Positions 59,601 through 64,000 of a stretch of DNA of 64,000 bases are shown here, piece after piece (within the stretch, counting starts at the first letter, position 1; every line of letters begins with the position of its first letter). The translations under genes and the position numbers were made by a program. A model generated the notes under the pieces. The model was not told the origin of the DNA and did not search any database. It was given only the letters and a program-made list of their open reading frames with translations. Origin of the DNA: Sinohyriopsis cumingii. Lineage: Eukaryota; Mollusca; Bivalvia; Unionida; Unionidae. The stretch spans positions 48,691,574-48,755,573 of the forward strand of contig CM068842.1 of assembly GCA_028554795.2 (NCBI GenBank), given 5' to 3'.

Positions 59601-59808
59601 AAGGAGATGAATTCTCAGCAAGTTTCTTGATAAAGAATGGCTGCAACGTGAACCTTGCAACTCATTTGGATAAAGAGTCACCGTTACACATGGTGGCTTG
59701 TTTTAACCCTGAGGTAACTAGTGCAGAGGTGTTGCAAGGGATGGCCAGAATTGCTAAGCTGTTGCTAGATCATGGATCTGACTGCAATGCTCAAGATGCA
59801 GTAGGAAA
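26652..59808 (+). CDS. ANKFY1: Rabankyrin-5 (ANKFY1), exons 1-8 of a larger gene, 5' part
   Basis: Eight exons join in phase: 26652-26661, 36284-36473, 43374-43495, 49021-49156, 50830-50953, 52717-52866, 56711-56876 and 59604-59808. Together they give 367 codons plus two bases. The product begins MADGEVIKLQNHLRLLREEY, a coiled coil, then a BTB domain (about residues 67-160), a BACK-like helical segment (about 153-195) and ankyrin repeats from about 219. Domain order and sequence follow animal ANKFY1, a PI3P-binding Rab5 effector in macropinocytosis and endosome fusion, usually about 1170 residues with a C-terminal FYVE finger. That finger and most ankyrin repeats lie past the window. All splice sites are GT-AG. 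No stop or frameshift is seen, so the gene looks intact. Introns of 1.7-9.6 kb are filled with repeats. Confidence 0.93.
26662..27950. other. Proximal intron 1, no further gene seen
   Basis: AT-rich single-copy-looking sequence with homopolymer runs (for example T12 near 27160). No exon, RNA gene or recognisable transposon. Confidence 0.5.
27955..28150 (+). mobile_element. tRNA-derived SINE family 3
   Basis: The degenerate tRNA head (GTGGTACATTGGTGAGCATG, CTGGACTCATGACC) is followed by CCTGGGTCAGCTGCTGTGGT and CCCTTGAGCAAGGCACTTTA. The latter resembles a conserved central domain shared by many animal SINEs. A reverse-oriented degenerate copy is at 58690-58800. Confidence 0.65.
28365..28500. 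repeat. Irregular GTCAAAATGTACC repeat cluster
   Basis: About six copies of a CAAAATGTAC(C/T) word with 6-15 bp spacers (TGTCAAAACATACCCAAAAT, GTCAAAATGTACTAATGAGT). The complementary word GGTACATTTTGAC recurs inverted near 29997-30045. Confidence 0.6.
28504..28825 (-). mobile_element. tRNA-derived SINE family 2, full copy
   Basis: Flanked by AACTGATTT at 28495-28503 and 28826-28834. The plus strand starts with a GTGTGTGTG tail, carries the family's central blocks (TACGATGTCTGCAGTGTGGC, CCAGGCTGACCAGTCCTAAC) and ends in a tRNA head with B box GGGTTCGAACCC (reversed). Confidence 0.85.
30605..30960 (-). pseudogene. Ty3/gypsy-type RNase H fragment
   Basis: On the minus strand one frame gives VKESLKSGTVINYFDASKQT, then a decayed segment and QVVTYGSRTL. 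A second frame continues FHLYLYGHNFQFITDHKPLE then AMFNSPKSKLPSTFER. This is the order of the RT-RNase H region (DHKPLE, 'YASR.L') of gypsy-class LTR retrotransposons. At least one frameshift and several stops are present. No LTRs, RT core or integrase were seen nearby, so it is an isolated relic in ANKFY1 intron 1. Confidence 0.8.
31002..31130. repeat. Three tandem copies of a 43-bp unit
   Basis: Unit GTGGCTCATTTGAGTAGTCA followed by a TGACCCTAGAGTTTTCTCA-like segment, starting at 31002, 31045 and 31088. Confidence 0.85.
31305..31385 (+). repeat. SINE/LINE 3'-end-like segment
   Basis: GTAAAGCGCTTAGAGCTTCA, then AGGCGCTGTACAAAGTCTTC and an ATTATTATTTATT tail. Ends of this 'AAAGCGCTT...GCGCTATACAA...(ATT)n' form are common in animal SINEs and partner LINEs. 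No tRNA head is recognisable directly upstream. Confidence 0.45.
31441..31748. repeat. Six tandem copies of a 52-bp unit
   Basis: Units start at 31441, 31493, 31545, 31597, 31649 and 31701 with exact 52-bp spacing. The core is TTGCCATCCAGTCCTTCTAA then GGCCTTGCTAACTGC and TGTTTGGATTACTTTT. A G-or-T variant at CTGC(A/T)GTTTGG alternates along the array. The last copy has a short deletion. Confidence 0.92.
31905..32235 (+). repeat. Two diverged copies of a GTGTCCANTGGAAA element
   Basis: GCTGCCTCTGAGTGTCCAGT and CATGATATAGTCAGTTATGT (first) parallel GCTGCCTCTGTGCCATGTGT and GCATGAGCTTGTGAATGATG (second). Both end in TGTTAAA(A/T)GTTGCCAT-like sequence, and the second has an A-rich tail with AAACAAAAC units. 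Probably a SINE 3' region. Confidence 0.4.
32240..36283. other. Distal intron 1 of ANKFY1, no gene recognised
   Basis: AT-rich sequence. A 74-codon minus-strand stretch at 33014-32790 begins MAALADSMNNPVIY and has several Cys, but no splice context, neighbours or family match. I do not call it a gene. Confidence 0.45.
36284..36473 (+). CDS. ANKFY1: ANKFY1 exon 2 (coiled coil)
   Basis: Acceptor CCATTGTAG, donor AG|GTATAT. Residues 4-67 include LRLLREEYVKLQKRLAEVEK and end SFVARLIKIIADLFNKELY. The LRxEYVKLQK..LAE core and the VARLIxIxADL segment match the N-terminus of animal ANKFY1. It ends in phase 2, two bases into the Ser that begins the BTB strand. Confidence 0.93.
36541..36649. repeat. 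Three isolated monomers of the 40-bp satellite
   Basis: CTGATGACCAGCTCTTCTGT, then two units of ATAACCATGCAATTG...GATGACCA, only 68 bp after exon 2. The CTCTTCTGTTATATAACC variant here also occurs at the far end of the main array (about 43065 and 43187). Confidence 0.9.
36655..37281. repeat. Roughly 630-bp direct duplication, copy A
   Basis: Runs from TCCATATTTTGTATAGGGTT to CATAATAACTGGTGAG and is collinear with copy B at 38018-38648, with scattered substitutions and small indels. It directly follows the three isolated satellite monomers. No coding role. Confidence 0.92.
38018..38648. repeat. Roughly 630-bp direct duplication, copy B
   Basis: Collinear with copy A. It directly precedes the main 40-bp satellite array, separated by about 22 bp. 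The 730 bp between the copies (37282-38017) hold nothing I recognise. Confidence 0.92.
41985..42219 (-). mobile_element. SINE family 1 inserted in the satellite
   Basis: Flanked by GCCAACTTTG at 41975-41984 and 42220-42229, both of which are satellite monomer sequence. The + strand begins with a TTGTTGTTG tail and ends in the tRNA head CACTTGGCCACTCGGGGTCC. Full length. Confidence 0.9.
42272..42593 (+). mobile_element. SINE family 2 inserted in the satellite
   Basis: Flanked by ACCAACTTTGTG at 42260-42271 and 42594-42605. Starts ACACCGCTCCGGTGGTCTAG with A box GTGGTCTAGTGGTTAGAG, and ends with a (CACA) tail. The B box is degenerate (GGGGTTATTCC). Confidence 0.9.
42685..42882 (-). mobile_element. 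SINE family 1, 5'-truncated, inserted in the satellite
   Basis: Flanked by GACCAACTTTGT at 42673-42684 and 42883-42894. The + strand begins with a (TTG)n tail and stops at GCAGACAGAGGTGA, so the B box (CTCGAACCC, reversed) is present but the A-box end is missing. This is normal LINE-driven 5' truncation. Confidence 0.88.
43374..43495 (+). CDS. ANKFY1: ANKFY1 exon 3 (first half of BTB domain)
   Basis: Acceptor TTTATATTTTTCAG, donor ACAG|GTATAC. Residues 67-108 read SDIQIKLEGSKSIHAHRFVL then AARSEHWG. The D-I-x-I-K-L and H-A-H-R-F-V-L-A-A-R-S pattern is the diagnostic BTB/POZ core, aligned to the ANKFY1 'KFVLAARS.SW' segment. It ends LDFT in phase 1. Confidence 0.95.
43496..44235. other. Proximal intron 3, no gene
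   Basis: AT-rich sequence with no recognisable element. It lies just past the C-terminal end of the minus-strand transposase relic, and the transposon's own terminal repeat was not found here. Confidence 0.4.
44236..45990 (-). pseudogene. THAP plus DDE_Tnp_4-type transposase relic (PIF/Harbinger or ISL2EU-like)
   Basis: Read 3' to 5' on the + strand. A THAP C-terminal half (about 45985-45890) gives CSKQFTKEDYKSWTPIGKRL, a stop, then AVPSIFDC; the AVPSIF motif is characteristic of THAP. A linker with a 62-bp tandem repeat follows (45560-45240), then EKLLHKSEECDRLKK, and HFGLNRF...FHTGCSSYDIF (45170-45060). The DDE core is complete in pieces: first Asp in VVIDCTD (about 44750), second in TADKGF (44531-44533), and Glu in RIHIERMNRNIK (about 44380). 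At least two frameshifts and one stop inactivate it. The zinc-ligand His after CSK is Gln here. It sits in ANKFY1 intron 3. Confidence 0.8.
45255..45565. repeat. Five tandem copies of a 62-bp unit inside the transposase
   Basis: Copies of GATTTGACGTCTGTGTCAAC / CAAGAGATCTATCTCAGTCA / CATCAGTATCCATTCTTTTA spaced exactly 62 bp (GAC words at 45262, 45324, 45386, 45448, 45510); the last is shortened by a small deletion. The minus strand translates to RMDTDVTEIDLLVDTDVK-like peptide. Since 62 is not a multiple of 3, the expansion itself disrupts the frame. Confidence 0.93.
46585..48390. repeat. 29-bp satellite array in ANKFY1 intron 3
   Basis: The monomer is ATTACATTACCAATAATAAG plus ATCACATGT, repeated roughly sixty times. 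The proximal part is diverged with many indels. From about 48060 to 48385 the units become near-identical (ATTATATTACCAATAATTAG plus ATTACGTGG), showing recent local homogenisation. No coding role. Confidence 0.95.
49021..49156 (+). CDS. ANKFY1: ANKFY1 exon 4 (second half of BTB domain)
   Basis: Acceptor TATATTTTCAG, donor AAAG|GTTTGT. Residues 108-153 read INYNVAYAVLKWVYTDEINI followed by NNFLLELLRAATKFRLEMLRQ. The LxWxYTDE and LLxAAxxFxLxxLR pattern is the C-terminal half of the BTB fold. The exon ends inside the Arg codon completed by exon 5. Confidence 0.95.
49595..50270 (+). repeat. GGATCACCTGAG-type degenerate tandem repeat (R3)
   Basis: Begins TTGGATCACCTGAGTGTAAT, then ATTTTAACCAAATCTGACCA and three diverged roughly 130-145-bp units marked by (GGTTACTGTTGCTAAATTTA)-like and AAACCTTTAAACAACTT blocks at about 49801, 49945 and 50072. 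Resembles a repeat I associate with bivalve genomes. Confidence 0.55.
50830..50953 (+). CDS. ANKFY1: ANKFY1 exon 5 (BACK-like segment)
   Basis: Acceptor TTGTTCTGCAG, donor TGG|GTTAGT. Residues 153-194 read RCENGLMSYVNMKNCIQFYQ followed by TSEEMGAELLKKHCSELISN and HW. The C(x)nM-x-x-V-N-x-x-N-C-I-x-F-Y-Q-T pattern follows the ANKFY1 post-BTB helices closely. Ends in phase 0. Confidence 0.95.
51322..51617 (+). mobile_element. tRNA-derived SINE family 2 copy
   Basis: Flanked by TTCCATCAAC at 51312-51321 and 51618-51627. The head has GGTGGTCTAAGTGGTTAGAG, then the family's AAGAGGTTAGTGTTAGTACT and GTGTCAGGATAATGTGAGTG blocks and a (CA)n tail. Confidence 0.85.
51935..52195 (+). mobile_element. 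SINE family 1 copy, diverged
   Basis: Head GGGGTGGCCAAGTGGACAGA, then AAAGCTTGCCAGTAGCTTCC, TCAGGTTTTTCCGAGATTCT and CTGGCTGCCATGTATAGCCT in family order. The tail resembles AAAAATGACATCAGACC. Confidence 0.75.
52717..52866 (+). CDS. ANKFY1: ANKFY1 exon 6 (start of ankyrin region)
   Basis: Acceptor GCCATTTCAG, donor ACAG|GTATAA; exactly 50 codons in phase 0. Residues 195-244 include EDFSSMPAPLLYKMFKTKTE then YPLHTAIRAKREDVVFLYLI. The last stretch is the first ankyrin repeat (YPLHxAIxxxREDVVFLYLIE), nearly identical to other animal ANKFY1 proteins. Confidence 0.96.
53094..54695. mobile_element. 1.6-kb non-autonomous DNA element with pogo/Tc1-like ends
   Basis: The left end CAATAAAACCTGTTATTAGA followed by GACCACCTC is mirrored by the right end, reversed, CAGTAAAAAGTGTTAGGAGA followed by GACC. 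TA flanks both ends (53092-53093, 54696-54697). Sub-terminal words such as GGTGGTCACTCATAGCAGAG and GTCTCTCATAACAGG recur inside. I find no transposase frame. Ends match the small MITE at 20736-20913. Confidence 0.65.
54700..56705. other. Distal intron 6 of ANKFY1, nothing recognised
   Basis: AT-rich unique-looking sequence; no exon with acceptable phase between exons 6 and 7, and no recognisable transposon. Confidence 0.5.
56711..56876 (+). CDS. ANKFY1: ANKFY1 exon 7 (ankyrin repeats)
   Basis: Acceptor CCATATTGCAG, donor AGAG|GTATGC. Residues 245-300 read LSAKLNEVDNLGDLPLDLAL then SVAQTLVGHHVDVNKRDNSG and KCLLHKAIKRG. The D-x-x-G-D-L-x-L-D-L-A-L and D-V-N-x-x-D-x-x-G-x-x-L-L-H-K-x-I-x-R-G patterns are ankyrin repeats 2-3 of the family. 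Ends in phase 1. Confidence 0.95.
58690..58800 (-). mobile_element. Degenerate SINE family 3 copy
   Basis: The + strand reads AAGGTGCCCTGCTCAAGGAT, GGCTGATCCAACAGTGGAAA, GGTCATAAATTCAGCATCTG, which are the reverse of the CCTTGAGCAAGGCAC central block and tRNA head of 27955-28150. The rest of intron 7 (56877-59603) shows no gene. Confidence 0.5.
59604..59808 (+). CDS. ANKFY1: ANKFY1 exon 8 (ankyrin repeats)
   Basis: Acceptor CTCTGTTTCAAG, donor GGAAA|GTAAGT. Residues 300-368 read GDEFSASFLIKNGCNVNLAT, LDKESPLHMVACFNPEV and IAKLLLDHGSDCNAQDAVGK. FLIKNGxxVN...E(S/T)PLH and LLLDHGxDxNAQD are ankyrin repeats 3-4. It ends in phase 2; the next exon is not in the window. Confidence 0.95.
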
Positions 59809-60649
59809 GTAAGTACTATATTGCATGTATTTTTTTAAATACTTTTTCAAAGGTAACTTTTATATTAATAATTATAGATTGTGTATTGCAGTAGGTTACC
59901 CTCAGTAGGTTAACTATGCATTGTACAGTGATTTAGTATAGGAATTAGGTGAGTTGAGCTCATGGTGCATGCATTCATGTGAGGCCTCAGTTGTAGTGGA
60001 TAATCAAGGTAATTATTAGGGCATAAACTATGCTTGTACCCATGGCTGTCCCACCAAGTTTGTTCAAAGCCTGTGATATTCACCCAGTAATGTCTGAATT
60101 CTGGTTGTGGACAATGACAATTACTTTTTAAATGGATTTCAGGAATACTTAATTACAGACTATAATATAAAATCCCAGTAACTTCGCATTTTTATCAACT
60201 TTTTGTAGTATCTCTACTTTGATATGATAGAAAAGAGTTTTCATTTTATTGTTCTATGTCTTTTATGCAGTGTCATAGTAGGTAAGTTTGTAGGTAAGTG
60301 GAACGGTGGGTGGGTAGGTAGGTGGTTTACCAGTACATCAATGCAGTACTAGCCACAGAGTTCCATTTAAAAGTTAACATTTTAAATTAAATTAAATTAT
60401 TCTGATTTAAAATTGAAAGAGAAAAGTCGGCTAAAAATATGCATTTGAATAAGAAAAGGGACAATATTTTGTTGTCAAGATGACATTAGTCAAAACTTAT
60501 TTTCACAATGGCAAATAATATTTACAATGCCTTTTTGAGATGACTAAAGGATTTGTGTTGGTGAGCTTTTTAATCAGGTTGGATTATAACATAGTTGAGC
60601 AGGCAAGACACAGCATTCCTCAAACTTCTTGTTCTTAATTGATAAATTT

Positions 60650-60846
60650 TAGCTCTGTTGGTCATACATCAGGGGACCTCAAGAAATGACCTGTCATCCA
60701 TTGTTCACACAAGTTTGTTATCGCTATTCCTCCTAAACTACTTGGAGGATTGCCTTCAGACTTTACACATGTATACACCCAACGGTCTAGTTGGTTCAAG
60801 TGAAAATGGTGTTTCTCAGACATTTATTATTACTGTTGTAATGGTT
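60650..60846 (+). repeat. R3-type repeat head, diverged copy
   Basis: AGCTCTGTTGGTCATACATC, TGTCATCCATTGTTCACACA and ACTACTTGGAGGATTGCCTT parallel the head of the large array at about 62540-62660 (AGCTCTAGTGGTTATAGATC, GTACTTGGAGGATTGCCATG). Confidence 0.6.
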
Positions 60847-60858
60847 GAAAATTCTGTT

Positions 60859-60975
60859 GTTGTTGTTGTTGTTGGGTTTAACACCATTTTTCAGCACACG
60901 ATAGGCTATGCATGGCGGCCAGTATTGATGGTGGAGGAAGAACCCGGGAAAACCCCAGGAAGAACCACCGACCCA
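60859..60975 (-). mobile_element. SINE family 1, 5'-truncated
   Basis: Flanked by GAAAATTCTGTT at 60847-60858 and 60976-60987. The + strand runs from a (GTT)n tail through GGTTTAACACCATTTTTCAG to GAAGAACCACCGACCCA and then stops, so only the 3' half of the SINE is present. Confidence 0.88.
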
Positions 60976-61019
60976 GAAAATTCTGTTTTACTACTTCTGT
61001 AAGAATGGTCATATCAACA

Positions 61020-61660
61020 GGGGGTTTACACTACAAGGCATCTTATGATAAAGAAAAGGTGCTGATCAAATGACCATTATGACTACCATGGCAGCCATTT
61101 AAAAGATACTGTTATCACTTCTCCCTTGAACATAAATTCATATTGCCATAGGGGATTTCACCCAAACGCTTCATGTGATGACCAGCTGGGCCTAAATGAA
61201 AATGGTTCATCAAAGATTTCCAATATGTCTACAACAGTGGCCAGCTTGATCACATTTTAATTGCTACTTCTCTTGAATAGATGGTCATATCAGTGTAGGG
61301 GATTCACTAAAAGACTTCTGCTGTCTACTTGGATCTTATTGTAAATGGTTCCCATTTGACATTCATTATGGGCACAATGGTATCCATCTATCCATCTGAA
61401 AAATCTTGTTATCACTACTTGTCCTGAATGGATAGTCATGTTGACATGGTTTGTTTTTTTACCAAATGATTTTGAAATCTTGTTGATCCTGAGTGAAAAT
61501 GGCTGCAACAATCAACATATTGAAAATCTTTTCACTGCATTCTTTTGAATGGATGGTCATATCAGTATTGGTTTTCATGAAAATCTTCAAATGGTGTCTA
61601 GTTTGTCTGGCAAGAAAATGGTGCTGATGTTTGATAATTATAGGAACTATTTGTATGTTA
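61020..61660 (+). repeat. R3 degenerate tandem repeats, first block
   Basis: Successive units contain GGTCATATCAGTGTAGGGGA, TTCACTAAAAGACTTCTGCT, GATCTTATTGTAAATGG and TTGAAAATCTTTTCACT words in fixed order. Diverged relative to the block at 62530-63960. The segment 61661-62530 contains no recognisable gene. Confidence 0.6.
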
Positions 61661-62529
61661 ACTACTTGAATATATAAACAAAATAGAAGCTGGGAAATAC
61701 TTCAAAATCATTAAAGAACATACAGTTAATAAAAAAAAAGTTGTTAATATTAGAAAATGTTTCCAATCATTTTGATACTTTTGACTATTGTGCAGCAAGG
61801 GCATTAACTTAGTGTAAAAGTTTGATTAAGGCCATTGTTAAACTTGGCAAAAAATCAGTATTTAAAAATGTTTTTGCATATATGCTTATATAATTTCTTA
61901 AACATACAAGTTACCTACACTTTGCATCTTTTATATGAAGTAAATTTTGTTGCAGATTTCACAGAGATGATATGCTTGTATTTCACGTATGTAATGTGTT
62001 ACTATAGTCTTTCTTCCACTTGTCCTAAGAATGGGGCACCCAGGTTTCTTTGTCACTTAGTCATCTACCTTAATTCCTATCCTTTGGATTCCACTTTCTT
62101 TCTTTTAAAGCAATTTTTCATGTTGCATATAAGTGCAGTTTTTACGAAATGCATTAATTCATTTTCCATCACCTACTCCATTTTTCTTACCATTACAGGA
62201 CACAAAATGATGCATACTTAACATGTCAGACAACATTGTATGAGATTCTGTTTCAGCTCTATTCTACTTCTTGATCATTTCCTTTTAGTTTTCTGTGTAC
62301 TTTCCACCTCTCACATTTTCACTACTCGTCAGCATCAGTGTTAGGATACATCACAATGAAAAATTCAATGAAAAATAATGACTTGTATCCACAAAAAATC
62401 CAAATATTGCACCCTTTCTCTCATTTTGGAAGATTGCTGGTCAGATAAAATGGTTTATTTTGCGACAGAAATTATTCAGCTAGTTAAGTTTATCTTAACA
62501 CAAGAATACCAGTACTTCAGCATGAGTGC

Positions 62530-63960
62530 ACACTTTTTAGCTCTAGTGGTTATAGATCAGAAGAGCTTATCAGATTTTTTCTTGTCCATCGTCCACCATC
62601 CATCTGTCCATTTTTATTATCACTACATCTACTAAAGTACTTGGAGGATTGCCATGAAACTTCACACAAGCATTCATTCCAAGGTTTAGGTGGTCCTAAA
62701 TGAAAATGGTCCAGCACAGGCCTTCAGTATGGCCTTTACAGCAGCATCTTGAAAATCTTGTTATTGCTACTCAATGGTCATATCAACATGAGGTTTTCGC
62801 TAAAGAACTTCTTGTGATGTCTAGTTGGTCCTCAATGAAAATGCTACAGATCTGATGTCCAGAATAGTCACCTAGTCACCATAGCAGCCATCTTGAAAAT
62901 CTTGTTATTGCTACTAGATGGTCATATCAACATGAGGTTTTTGCTAAAGGACTTCTTGTGATGCTGCAGATCTGTTGTAACCATAGCAGCCGGTTTTGAA
63001 AATCTTGTTATTACTTCTTTTCTGGGACTGAAAGTCATATCAGCATGGAATTTTCACCAGAAGACTTCTAATGATCTTTAGTTGTTCCTTAATCAACATG
63101 GTGTCTGATGTCCTGTATGACCATCACTTAAGCTGTCTTGAAAATCTTTTTATATCAACTCCACCTAAATAAAAGGTCACATTGATATTTTCACCAGAAC
63201 GCCTCTTATTATGTCTAATTAGTTTTAAATGAAAATGCTGCTGCCCAGACATTCAATATGGCCACCACAATGGCCATCTTGTAAATCTTCTAACTGGTTA
63301 TATAATCATGTAGTTTTCACTAAAAGACATCTTATCTTGTCTAGTTGGTCCTAAATGAAAGTGGTGCCAATCTGAATTCCAGTATGGCCACCACAGGAGC
63401 ATCTTGAAAATCTTGTTATTGCTTCTTCTCCTGAACAGAAAGTCACATCAGCTTCAGGTTTTCACGAGAAGAGTTCTTATGGTGCCTAGTTGGTCTTAAA
63501 GAAATTCTTATATCCAGTATGATCGCTATAGCAGCAATCTTTACATTCTTATCAATAGTCAGAAAATATCTTAGTTTGTACTTAATAAAAATAGTGCTGA
63601 TCTGACATCCATTATGACTTACATGGCAGCCATCTTGAAAATCTTGTTATTGTTGCTCATCCCAGCTGGAAAATCGTATCAAAATGTGGGTTTTGCCAGA
63701 AGACTAATTATGATATATATTTCATCCTGAATAAAAATGGTACAAATCTGACCTCCACTATGGCTGCCACAGTTAGCACAAAGCCTGTCACTAATTCCCA
63801 GAATGGATGGTCATGTAACATGTTTTTTACCAAACATCTTCATATGGTGTTGAGCTGGTTCTAAATCAGATGGTGTGATCTTTCATCTAACGTGGCTGCC
63901 ACTGCAGCTAATTTGAAAATCTTACTGTTCAAGAATATCAGAACTGTTTCTTTTCAAGCA
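62530..63960 (+). repeat. R3 degenerate tandem repeats, main block
   Basis: The head AGCTCTAGTGGTTATAGATC is followed by about nine units marked by CATCTTGAAAATCTTGTTAT at about 62747, 62891, 62992, 63138, 63268, 63402, 63538, 63633 and 63905. Spacing is mostly 130-146 bp with two shortened units near 95-101 bp. Each unit also has GGTCATATCAACATGAGGTT, CTAGTTGGTCCTAAATGAAA and a GTATGGCCACCACAGCAGCC block. Intronic, non-coding. Confidence 0.8.
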
Positions 63961-64000
63961 CTAGATGATTGTCAGTCCCTTTGAGGGATTCTTTTTCTAA

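Noticed and set aside
60658-61002. 114-codon plus-strand frame
   Set aside because: Composed of the R3 repeat head followed by a truncated SINE.
59809-64000. Next ANKFY1 exon
   Set aside because: Searched for an acceptor followed by an ankyrin continuation in phase 2; found only repeats and AT-rich sequence, so the next exon is presumed outside the window.

Overview
This is an AT-rich, intron- and repeat-dense eukaryotic nuclear window. The only securely recognised host gene is the 5' third of an ANKFY1 (Rabankyrin-5) orthologue on the + strand. The repeat families look molluscan, most likely bivalve: two tRNA-derived SINE families, a dispersed repeat with a CAGTGACCT-type core and (GACA)n tail, and GGNTCACCTGAG-type degenerate tandem repeats. 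The taxon is inferred from these families and is not proven.

Layout. Positions 1-18,500 are mostly transposon relics: a 5'-truncated LINE nested between pogo-like inverted termini (1016-4763), a Tigger/pogo transposase C-terminus (about 6160-6720), and a decayed DIRS-like tyrosine-recombinase retrotransposon (about 8880-11060, minus). Threaded through them on the minus strand is a set of phase-compatible exons (13312 down to 713, perhaps to 18) for an unrecognised protein with an N-terminal coiled coil and the start of a SAM-like domain. Positions 18,500-26,600 hold SINEs, a MITE and microsatellites with no convincing gene.

Positions 26,652-59,808 carry ANKFY1 exons 1-8, spliced in phase to 367 codons plus 2 nt: a 10-nt coding first exon (ATGGCGGATG), coiled coil, BTB domain over three exons, BACK-like segment, and the first ankyrin repeats. 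The remaining ankyrin repeats and the FYVE finger lie beyond the window. The introns are packed with repeats. Intron 1 has SINEs, a Ty3/gypsy RNase H fragment and 43- and 52-bp tandem repeats. Intron 2 has a roughly 4.7-kb, 40-bp satellite ending about 35 bp before the BTB exon, with three SINEs inserted at the same monomer position. Intron 3 has a THAP-DDE transposase relic carrying an internal 62-bp coding repeat and a roughly 1.8-kb, 29-bp satellite. Introns 4 to 8 have SINEs, a 1.6-kb non-autonomous DNA element and degenerate tandem repeats.

The protein-coding content is one endosomal gene (a Rab5-effector family) beside a putative opposite-strand SAM-like gene. I see no sequence evidence that the two act together. 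The most unusual content is the structure of the intronic satellites and the transposon relics.
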